Below are positions 54,890 through 64,000 of a stretch of 64,000 nt of DNA, piece after piece (within the stretch, counting starts at the first letter, position 1; the number at the start of each line of letters is the position of its first letter). Origin of the DNA: Pisolithus tinctorius (taxonomy: Eukaryota > Basidiomycota > Agaricomycetes > Boletales > Pisolithaceae); NCBI GenBank assembly GCA_024663395.1, contig JANFAH010000015.1:186001-250000 (forward strand), given 5' to 3'. Below the pieces are notes generated by a model that worked only from the letters and a program-made list of their open reading frames with translations, did no database searches and was not told the DNA's origin. The position numbers and the translations under genes are program-made.

Positions 54890-55962
54890 CCCCCAATGCA
54901 CGGCTGTCTGATAGCTTGGAAACCCCCAACCCAGCAGACTCCCTCCCTCCCTTTTTCCAATGATGACACACAGCGCATCTATGACATAATCACTGATGCC
55001 TGGTCCGAATCCACCCATGGAATGTATGGTTCCGGTCTCCTAGCTTTCCATTCCTTTTGCGATGCCAAGGGAGTCCCAGAGGACCAGCATGCCCTGGCAT
55101 CTTCAGACCTAGTATCCATTTTCATCTCAGCCATGGCCGGTCTGTATGCCAACACAACCATTGTGAACTACCTAAATGGCATATGGGCCTGGCACATCAT
55201 CCATGGTCTCCCCTGGTCTCTCAATGAAATGGAGACCAACGCTCTCCTCAAGGCCTGCAAATCCCTCTCTCCCCCTTCCTCAAAGTGTGCCCCTCGTGAA
55301 CCTTACACTATCGAGGTCATCACCAAGATCCATGCACAGCTCGACCTCTGAACCCCCCTGAATGCAGCCATCTATGCCTTCCTCACTGCGACTTTCTTCA
55401 CCACCGCTCGCACAGGCAAATTCACCATCCCCAACCTCAAAGCCTTTAACCCTTCAATACACATCACTCGCCAAAATATCAGCATTCAGCACGACCGGCA
55501 GGGACTGGAGATCACCAACTTCCACATCCCCAGGACAAAAACTGCACCATCTGGCGAAGATGTCAACCGGGCCAGGCAGATCGGTCCTGCGGATCCACAC
55601 AGTGCCTTACAGAAACACTTTGAAATCAATGACCCCCCCCTCAGGCACACCTATTTGCATACTGCTCTAAAAATGGTCACTCCCCCTTAACAAGACACAC
55701 CTTCCTAAAGATGTTAGAATCAGCCCTTAAGAAAGCCTCCCTCCCTCCCCTCAAGGGTCACGGAATCTGCATAGGTTCCACCCTCGAATACCTGCTCAGA
55801 AACATCCCCTTCGACGTCGTAAAGGTTAAGGGTAGATGGGCCAGTGACCCTTTCTTAATTTACCTATGCCAACACACTCAAATCCTCGCCCCATACATCC
55901 AGTCTAACCCTAGCCTCCATCATAATTTCCTCCATTATACTCTCCCTCCAGTCTGGGGATAA
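54890..55962 (+). pseudogene. DIRS-like element tyrosine recombinase, catalytic Arg lost
   Basis: The first frame (to 55351) has AWSESTHGMYGSGLLAFHSF, LVSIFISAMAGLYANTTIVN and YLNGIWAWHIIHGLPWSLNE. After a stop come AIYAFLTATFFTTARTGKFT and NFHIPRTKTAPSGEDV in a second frame, and then from 55711 PLKGHGICIGSTLEYLLRNI and VKVKGRWASDPFLIYLCQHT. The box II motif of the family is HGIR; here it is HGIC, a CGC-to-TGC change. The Tyr and second His region remain. The enzyme would normally integrate a circular DNA copy, the hallmark of DIRS-like elements, so with several stops and a lost Arg this copy is dead. Confidence 0.85.
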
Positions 55963-56799
55963 CCAAAGTAAGCAACTCCTTTCCTCCTAATATGTGGGCA
56001 CCAGCGCTCGCTGCATGCGTCATCAACCAAACTCCTACCATCAGGGATCACAGCTCATGCCCATTCAGCAGGTCCCTGCTGCCATTTGGGTCTGGTAAGC
56101 GCTTCGTGCTACCCCTAGTCTCTCTCCCCATATCACTTCCCCTTTAAATCTATACCATATGACATTGCCCCCTTGTCCCTTGTACATACATCCTAAGCAA
56201 TACCATTGCTTCCACCACATTTCAGCACACTGAGTGACATCCAAAGATTATGATCTTATACTGGTGGTAAGATATACAGTATACCAACAATTCATGCTAT
56301 GCTGCATGTCCATATCTATAGTACCCTAGCTGTGTGCTGCCATATACAGAACTATCTGTGCTGGATGCCAAGCCCTGACATGAATCCTACTCAATCCCAA
56401 TGTGTGCCATGGTATGTTGGGCCAATGCCACCAGCTGCTGAGAACTGCTGGTTTATTCCTCTGCATCTAACCATGTGCTGCCATATGCAGAACAATCCAT
56501 GCCACACACCAAGCCTTGACATGGATCCTAAGCAATCTCTGCCAGCTGCCATGACCCTTCAGAGACTTCTGGAGCAGGTGCCATGGTACATGGAGCCATT
56601 TCCACCAGTTGCCACAACTTCCCCATGAATTATGCTGCATTCTGCAGCATGCCATAATGCAGAATGCCATATCTGCCAGCTGCTACTACTTCTGAATACA
56701 TGGTGCTGCATCCCAGTTTGTGGCACTGAATGCCAACCTTTTAAGCTATGCCAATTCTGGTAGTATCTGCAGGGGGTAGGTGTGCTGGGTATGCTGGTA
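55963..56799. other. No gene recognised
   Basis: May include the right end of the DIRS-like element. From 56290 it is CpG-free with loosely repeated ccatgtgctgccatatgcag-like motifs (56335, 56470). Confidence 0.45.
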
Positions 56800-57570
56800 A
56801 TATTTGCTCCAGAGTGGCTGGCATGCCACAGTTTGCTTCAGAACATATGCAAAAGCTTACCCTGGAGGGCCATTGCATGCTCCAGAGTGCTCTGAAATGC
56901 TATGGTATTCTCTGGCACATGTGCTGCAGTTTGCTTTGCAATTTGCTCCAGAGTGTCTGCCATGCCACACCTTGGTTTGGAACATATGCTGCAGCTTATT
57001 CCAGAGGGCCATGGCATGCTCTGGCACATGTGCCACAGTTTACTCCAGAATTTTCTCTGGAATGGCTGACATGCTGCAGCTTATCCTGGAGGGCCATGGC
57101 ATGCTCCAGCACATGTGCCACAGTTTACTCCAGAATTTGCTCTGGAGTGGTTGGCATGCCACAGCTTATCCTGGAGGGCCATGGCATGCTCCAGCACATG
57201 TGCTGCAGTTTACTCCAGAATTTGCTCAGGAGTGGCTGGCATGCATGCTGCAGTTTGCTTCAGAACATATGCCAAACCTTAATGCACCCCAGAGGGCCAT
57301 GGCCTGCTCCAGAGTGCTCTGGAATGCTATGGTATGCTCTGGCACATGTATCATAGTGTGCTCCAGAATTTGCTCTGGAGTGGCTGGCATGCTGTGGTGC
57401 ATGCTATGGTATACTCTGGCACATGTGCTGCAGTGTGCTCCAGAATTTGCTCCAGAGTGGCTGGCATGCCACAGCTTACCCCAGAGAACAATGGCATGCT
57501 CCACCATTTGCTCCAGAGTGGCTGGCTTGCCACAGCTCACCCCAGAGGGCCATGGTATGCCCTGGAGTGT
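56800..57570. repeat. 86-bp minisatellite (ctccagaatttgctctggag family)
   Basis: The motif gagggccatggcatgctc recurs at 57003, 57089 and 57175, with more diverged steps either side (56865, 57291, 57546). Linked motifs are tttactccagaattt(g/t)ctc and ggctggcatgccacagctta. The units contain short inverted motifs (GGAGCA/TGCTCC). Confidence 0.8.
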
Positions 57571-58139
57571 GAAATCATACAACACTACACTGCTGAGCTA
57601 TCCCAAAGCATGCCAAGGTCTTGTGCCAACTTCCAGTGCTGATCTACACATGCCACAGCATGCCACTGGATAGGTGACATCTCACACTAGGCTACTCCAG
57701 GTATTACAGGGACAATTTGATTGTGGCCTACTCATGTGTTATTTGATAATAGAAGCTGGGCTGGTCCATACAGCAGGGGGATGACTCAATGTAGGGCTCA
57801 ACCTCTGCTGGCCCTGTCATACAGTACAATGTAGGTACATTATGTTGATGCCAGTGCTCCATTATCATGGCATTATCACCCAATGACAACACCATATTCC
57901 ATAGGCTTCATGCCATGTTGTCATGACATTATCAAGTAATCATTCACCATTAGCATGCATTATAATGAATCCACCAGCAACCACCATTGAAATGTCTTTA
58001 TAATGCATTGTCACATGCCAAAGAAGTTTGGGACAAAGGGCCCTTGGTTTGAGGACATACAACAGCCCATGGATAATACTTGTAGCATGTGAATACAGAA
58101 GGCTTTTCTGCAACTGCATGCACCTGATAACCTACACAC
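57571..58139. other. No gene recognised
   Basis: CpG-free DNA with catgacattatca / ccatgttgtcatgac-type repeats near 57865-57930. Confidence 0.45.
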
Positions 58140-58730
58140 TGAGAATTTGTCAGCCAACTACCCCCCTTCCGGGGGTAGTTTTAGATCTACGTGCTAGAGA
58201 GGTATTGTGGTTGTCCATCCACTTACTACTTACGTCAGTCGCCCCTCCCCGAGGGTCAGGGCCGTGTACAGTAAGTGTAGGGGTAGGTAAAGGGGAGGGA
58301 GGGCGGTGGTTTGGAGACTGTGAAAGCAGGGGGATACTGCTACCCCAACCACCTCCTATCCCGAGCCATTTAGTTAGCTACCAGTAGGACTAATACCAAT
58401 GATGGGAGTTGCCCTTACCCCAGTGGGGTGACCGACGAGGCGAGATGCTCGTGGTGCTAAGGGTTACCCATCCCAGGTCTGTTATACACGGGTTGGGAAT
58501 AAGACGAGAGGGGAGGAGGGAAGCTTCCTGCCCAGCCTTTAAAGCCTGCGAGGTGATGCGCACCCCCAGGTCAGCGACCAGCCCTCGAGTGAGGGTGGTT
58601 CTCTTTCGAGAACCTTCCGGATTTCCTCGCTACCATGTGGTAACCGCACTGGATCCAACCAGCTACGGCGCCTCCGTTGCCATGCCACGTGACGGGCATT
58701 CACCTCGCCCCGGACAGACGAAGTGACATA
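58140..58730. other. GC-rich, CpG-rich non-coding block of unknown kind
   Basis: Sharply different in composition from its left side. It contains many short complementary runs (cccccttccgggggt, acgggttggg, ctttcgagaaccttcc) that suggest structure in RNA. It does not match rRNA as far as I can tell. It could be the untranslated end of a non-LTR element, but no coding part is present. Confidence 0.35.
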
Positions 58731-59323
58731 GATGCATCGCGTCTTCGTTGCGACTCAGTGGGCCAACGGTGTGCAGAATTTCGGCTCGTTATCTGTTGGC
58801 CACACACCACGTTGCACGTCGTCTTCTGTCTCCATATTGTCCGGTTGCAAATTATTCCCGGTACCTTATCCATCCTCTTATGTAGGTCTCATTCGTACAT
58901 TCCTTACTACCACCCTCACCTTTACAGGTACTAGTACAAGAACTTCCCTAGCGGCGTAACTGTGGTAGGATCATTGACTGACTTGGTTGGCCGGTGGAGA
59001 ATGCGTTTATTTCCGTGTTGACGCGGTAACGGGAGCAGATGCCAGAACTAGTTGATGACGCCTGTGCGGAATGTGTTTGAATGGTGGATAGGTAACATGC
59101 ACGTACCTCACCTGCTCAGCGCCTAGAACCACGTGAGAGGAAGGTGTGTACCAGTGAGGTATGATCACAGGAGCCAGCGCGTGTTCGATGTTATGGCATG
59201 CACACACCACTGATCGACTTGCTGAAAAGAGCGCCACATCAGGTGGTTACATCCAGCTTGAGGGTGACCTTCAGGGACGGTGGTGTTGTAGTGTCGTGGC
59301 CCCGATCTCTGTCAGCTGCGTCT

Positions 59324-60032
59324 TGCTCGAATCTGTAGGTTCTTGTGCATGTGTGTGATATAACGTTTTACCCGCAGGTTCTGCCTATTCGAAGCGAAAC
59401 GCCCGTAGCATGTCGATGTGATCGATATCGCCGGTGTCCTTACCCTTTACCACCTGGCTCCGAACCAACGGGGTTTTCCACTGTGGCGCTCACCCTACCT
59501 TGCAAGAGAAATGGTTTATATACACAAGTTCCCGTCTGGCACCATCGTTGGTTACCCTCTTTTTCTCATCCGGCTCCTCATTCAATTAACGTCATGTCAG
59601 GCCGTAGCATTCCTCCGTCTTGCTCGAGTCTGTGGGTCCCTGTGCATGTTTGTGACATAATGTATCACCCGCAGGTTCCATTCTATTCGAAGCGAAACGC
59701 TCGTAGCTTATCGGTGTGAGCGATATCGAAATCCTTACCCTTTACCACTTGGCTCCGTAACCAGCCCTTGTCTACCAGGGTACCATGGCCTGGGGTTAAT
59801 GGATATGCAAGCAGCAATGACTCGAGGGGCTGGTAGTTGGTACATCATTGATCCACATGTATGTACGTACTTTAGATGACATGCGGCAGGCATTAGTCTA
59901 ATAATTGAATTGCCAAGTGTCTGGGCTCCGAACGTATCTCGCAAGGGAAATGGTTTATATACACACGTTCCCCTCTGGCGCCATCGTTGGTCACCCTCTT
60001 CCTCTCATTCGCCGTCTCATTCAATTAACGTC
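59324..60032 (+). promoter_or_regulatory. Duplicated promoter region upstream of the CorA-like gene
   Basis: Two similar units start at 59324 and 59622 (cttgctcga(a/g)tctgt) and share gaagcgaaacgc(c/t)cgta, tccttaccctttaccac, ggctccg and aa(a)tggtttatatacaca. The TATA-like box lies at 59953-59961, 80 bases before the start codon at 60033. The first unit has the same spacing to an ATG at 59594 and repeats the first codons (MSGRSIP against MSGRNIP). Confidence 0.75.
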
Positions 60033-62245
60033 ATGTCAGGCCGTAACATTCCTGTGGCCCTCTCCAGTCTTGGTGGTGGAAGGAAGCATTCGGGCAGCTC
60101 TCAGGCAGATATCACGAAGCTGAGGACACCCATACCTCCGTGAGTCTTGTTCATCTAGGCGCACTGAAGAGGATCGGTGACGTGTTCTAAGCTATCGCCA
60201 TGCTGCACCTTCCGCGCCGTGGCCGTGGATGGACTTCGACGTAGATGAGAGTACAGTCGAGCCACTCTATCCGAGCGTGCTGGCTTCTCCCTCTGATCAT
60301 TGGAAAAAATACCCTCAAAATTTGTTTGGGAATTGGACCCAAGGCCAAGTCATGAGAAGCGAGATGTTGACTGCCTGCTCATATTCCCAGCCTTGTTTGA
60401 TTTACAACCTAGAAGTGAAAGACGACGGGCACTTGGACAAAGCTGCCGGAGAAAGACCTATAACCGTTACTGCTGACAATGCTCAGGAATTTTGGAAAGA
60501 ACTGCAGCAGCCCGTGAGGATTGTTCAAAACCTCAGGTTAGTTGATCGGCTGAATCGTCTGCTCTGCAAAACAGCGACCCAAGGGCACTCGAATCCGGGC
60601 ATTTTTCGTCGATAATTTGTCTTTGGATGTTTTGAAGATGCTGGGAACAACGTGGGTGTACTCTCACCTCTCTTTGCTGCAGTTCCACAACCTTCCTCTC
60701 AGCTTCGAAATTGAACCTTTTTTCTTCTCGTCCTCGACGAATTGGATACCCTCACGGTACCAAGAAGACGCCAAGGCTGGTTACGGAGACCGTTAGTATA
60801 TTCGTGGCGTCGATTCAAAGCATGGCTTACACACTATACAGACATAACCGTCACTCTCCCGTTCATTTGCACCATGCGGAAGTCTGGTACTAGACCAGAG
60901 AGCATCTCATCTGTTGGGTCGGTTACCTCACAAAAGTTTGCGCCCCCAATGCTTGGTACGTCACTATCATGCGAATAGGACGTGGTTGTGACCTCGCGTT
61001 TCTAGAGGTTCTTGAGATTCATACCCAAGCGCCATTAGAGCTAAGTAAGCGGACAGTATTTCTGGCATAGTCACCCTACACTGACGTTCCTCCGGCCCTC
61101 TAGCTCACGAAATTTTACTTCAAGATCTTCTGGCTATTCACATGGTCCGGACAAGGGATTCCAGCACTATCATTTCTTATCACCCTATATCCAATTTGCA
61201 GAAAACGTCCGCCAGGCGTCTTCAGTCGCTCGTGCAAAGAACCGGGAATAATGTGTATTGGTCCAAGCTTTTTAAGAAATCCAGAGATCCAACATTCGTC
61301 TTCCTCACCATACTTTGGTATGCGTTGTATGCGTGGGATGAGACTTTCGAGGCTTTATACTGGCATATCAACAAGCTAGTGAGTGCCACGATCGTCTGCT
61401 TTTACATTTGCTTGAATGGCTTCAGGAATCTGCAGTTTTAGTAACCGACATCATCAACCTGACGCGAGAGTTGTACAAGGTGCAAGCATACCTGTTGCAT
61501 TATCAACGACTTCTCCAGGACTTCCGCAAGTCCGTTGAGTTTGTAAGAAACACGCCGAATCCAGCTATGGACTGCGATAAGGATAGGGATAACTCTGCGG
61601 ATCTTTTGGTGAGGGAAGTGGATAACTTGCTTTCCGAATTAAGCCGGCTAGAGGGTTTCGGAACCCAGCAGTCTGACCGTTTGAAGAAATGCACCTGGTT
61701 GGTGTTTGTGCGATGCGTACTTTCCATCGTTGACACTGTTTATTAGGCATTTGCAACTGTGAATATAGAAGACAGCCGAGCCATGAAAAGGCTCACGGAG
61801 GCATCCATGCGAGATTCTGCTGCAATGAAGCAGGTGTGCTAGTTGGTTATAGCTGATGTTGTAGCCGACGGTTTTTCTAGATTTCCTACCTTACGATGGT
61901 CTTCTTGCCTGCGAGCTTGATAGCAGTAAGTACACAGTCATATCGAATTCCGAGATAACTTATTCTACTCCCCAGAGTGTTTTCGGGATGAATGTTGTGG
62001 AAATCAATCCTGGCACTCGTGAAACTCTTAGCCACTATGCTGAGGCCACGGTCACACTGACCGTTCTGACTGCATGGTTGGTGATTGCTATGCAAACAGA
62101 GAGTTCTTTCTGGCCGAGAGGTAGTCCGTGGTGGCGACGTCTAGTATGGCCGATATACTTTGTTGCCGGCTTGAGACACCGTCCCACAGACAAACAGCAG
62201 CGCAGAGGTTCTAATGTTACGATGACAGGCCTGGACCTAGTGTAG
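60033..62245 (+). CDS. CorA-like divalent cation transporter family protein, 11 exons, intact
   Basis: Exons: 60033-60139, 60192-60513, 60575-60651, 60703-60791, 60842-60955, 61006-61044, 61104-61378, 61426-61701, 61747-61833, 61881-61925 and 61976-62245. They give 1701 nt (566 residues), all introns GT-AG, no internal stop. The N-terminal cytosolic part has EPFFFSSSTNWIPSRYQEDA and a helical region (INLTRELYKVQAYLLHYQRL). The C-terminus has the CorA hallmark: FLPASLIASVFGMNVVEINP, where GMN forms the selectivity loop after the first membrane helix, then a second helix (VTLTVLTAWLVIAM). A short basic tail follows. Family members move Mg2+ or other divalent ions across membranes as pentamers; the substrate of these mushroom relatives is not known. 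The exon-6 acceptor is the least certain junction. CpG is normal here and there is no nonsense change, so it is probably functional. Confidence 0.9.
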
Positions 62246-63365
62246 GGGGCGGAATTATTTTCAGTTGATATCTGCTGGCACAATGGCACATGGTGAAATT
62301 GCACAAGGTGGTAGAATCTGTTTTTTTTCTTTCCCTACTTACTGTGTGTACAACTATTGTAAATGAACACAGTTTCCTCCACATCAACCCAGCACCCTTG
62401 GTTGGGGTTATTTTGAATGGCAGGGCTGCTGGATTGAAATTTTGATAGGAAATGTACCTCTAATAGGTTTAGGTGCTTGAGGCAAAGATGGGACACAACA
62501 AAGTGGCTGATGCAAGACTCTTTCAGGCAGGAATGTGGGACTTGGCATGTGTGTCATCACTCAAGAGTGAATTGATCAGGCAAGTGTGCAGGGAAATGAG
62601 CTGACTTTCTTGTCTCATGGGGATGTGATCCTATCTGGTAGCTACCTTTTATCTATGTTGTGTATTTGATATCTTTGTTCACTGGGGCACATCTGCCCTT
62701 CCTCCCTCCCTTTGGGCATCATCTTATTTCTTTATTCAGGCATGGTCTCAGCTTATAGCCTCAACAATATCTATTGTCCAAAACCAAATTCTGAGGCTTG
62801 TTATGCTCTGGTGACTTCATCAAATGACTAGGCATGAAGCTTTTATGCCAACAACTTGTATTGCATCACAAATTGAGTGTGAAGTAGCACAAACACATAA
62901 CTGTGCAAGAAGTGACATGTGGTTTAACTTCACTGGTGATAGGACACCAGTCTTGGCCAACCAAAGTCATACTGTCAAGTCCTCTTGGGTACAGCAAACA
63001 GAGCTAAGGGTGGTTTCAAAGTAGATTTTGAATGAGGAGCCAGTACAGTACATGCAAGACTTATATACATATGTAAAGTACTGTGCAACAAACATTTGAA
63101 AACATTTAAACACACACCCAAGTCCCTGTTGAGGATCAGTGAGTCATATGGAGTCACTGTGCAGCAGGTATGCCTGTACAACTGAGTCTCCACAGTGGAA
63201 GGGACCAGCAGTTAACATATGATGACAGAGGGATAACTGTGTACATAGACAGGGGTAAATGTCACAACCATGTCCAGACCACCCTAGACCAGCTCTACCC
63301 TGGTCTCAACTGGCCTCATCCAACCATTGCCCCAGTCCTGACCTTCACCCTTCAACCTAGAAACA
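62246..63365. other. No gene recognised
   Basis: After the CorA-like gene CpG falls to almost none (from about 62280). Short frames only; probably old repeat DNA. Confidence 0.5.
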
Positions 63366-63842
63366 TGTTAGCTTGTGAGGCACTGCAAGGCAGTGCCCAG
63401 TCAAGTTGTCCCCTCAGTTTAGTACCAGGCTGGTGTAACACCTGGCCCAGCCACAAGTCCTGTCCCACTTCCCAGTAATCCTTTGTTCATAGTCTTGCTT
63501 GATAATATTCTTTGTAACACTACTTACCAATCTGTTTACCAACCATCACTGTACCAGTGCAAACCAGTCTCTGGTGCTATGTTACACTTAGGTTACCTCT
63601 AGTATTTAAGCTGTAGGATAATCTGTTTAGCCTCAGTCTGAAATCAACCTAGTCTTGTCTTAACCTGGTCCCTCTGATCTCTGTCTTCTGCCTCTTGACT
63701 GGACTACAGCCCACACAAGGGAATAGTGCTGCACCATCAGTCGCTAAGTCCAACAGCCCAAATCCCTTAGTATCTCATATTACCCTCTGACCCTGACCAG
63801 ACTCTGGACCAGCTTTGGACTGGTGAAGATCTGGACTTAACA
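63366..63842 (+). repeat. Solo gypsy LTR (477 bp)
   Basis: Starts TGTTAGCTTG and ends GGACTTAACA (TGTTA/TAACA inverted ends). It shares the LTR core with 1395-1739 and, more distantly, with the chromovirus C LTR (CCTCAGTCTGAAATCAACC, CAAGGGAATAG). No clear target duplication. The remaining 158 bases to the window end hold nothing recognisable. Confidence 0.8.
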
Positions 63843-64000
63843 GTAAACATGTACCCTGGGTACACATGTCATGTGACTGCATGGATCAGGGCCACCAGCA
63901 GATCATAGAAAGAAGGGTGAACAGGCATAACCCAGCTATAGTACAATGTGGGGTAAACAGGGGGAAGACATAAAAGGAAACAAACAGGATGGAAGTCTAA

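Noticed and set aside
56804..57673. 289-residue plus-strand frame
   Set aside because: Made of 86-bp repeat units that change frame from unit to unit; Cys/His-rich only because of TGC/CAT-rich DNA.
58140..58730. rRNA fragment
   Set aside because: GC-rich and structured, but I could not match it to conserved 18S, 5.8S or 28S segments.

Overview
The window is nuclear DNA of a filamentous basidiomycete, most likely an Agaricomycete. The signs are genes split by many 45-65 nt GT-AG introns, Ty3/gypsy chromoviruses, a DIRS-like tyrosine-recombinase retroelement, a KDZ-family transposase and several families familiar from mushroom-forming fungi. The species cannot be read from the sequence. About 80% is mobile-element or repeat DNA, much of it nested.

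Layout. 0-4 kb: CpG-poor gypsy debris (gag fragment, three LTR pieces, a CACTA-type MITE). 4-8 kb: a multi-exon GTPase gene on the minus strand; its 3' side runs into an 82-bp minisatellite and possible further exons. 8-14 kb: CpG-rich, gene-poor DNA with an RBM25-like pseudogene and a 220-bp tandem repeat. 14.4-21.5 kb: four spliced genes in -,+,-,+ order ending in a truncated KDZ transposase, perhaps one large composite transposon. 21.5-31.6 kb: gypsy B, complete with both LTRs and a spliced gene antisense to its 3' region. 31.6-40.1 kb: chromovirus C, cut by two copies of a 1.85-kb gene-carrying insertion and a MITE, again with an antisense Cys-cluster gene before its 3' LTR. 40.1-43 kb: element E, a UBN2-like gag with a Ty3-type pol. 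43-49.6 kb: pieces of element D, inverted 45-bp minisatellites and an interstitial telomere repeat. 50-56 kb: a decayed DIRS-like element. 56-60 kb: repeats and non-coding DNA. 60-62.2 kb: an intact 11-exon CorA-like transporter gene. 63.4-63.8 kb: a solo LTR.

Two themes join these pieces. First, decay is dominated by CpG to TpG/CpA change: roughly fifteen internal stops are TGA where the family or a sister copy has arginine (CGA), and catalytic Asp and Arg codons are lost the same way. CpG-poor and CpG-rich blocks alternate, and one boundary falls inside the GTPase gene. Second, two different gypsy families each carry an antisense gene with a twin CxxCx6C cluster between pol and the 3' LTR. 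That antisense gene and the 1.85-kb insertion are the best candidates for undescribed biology here. The CorA-like gene and most of the GTPase gene look like ordinary functional host genes.
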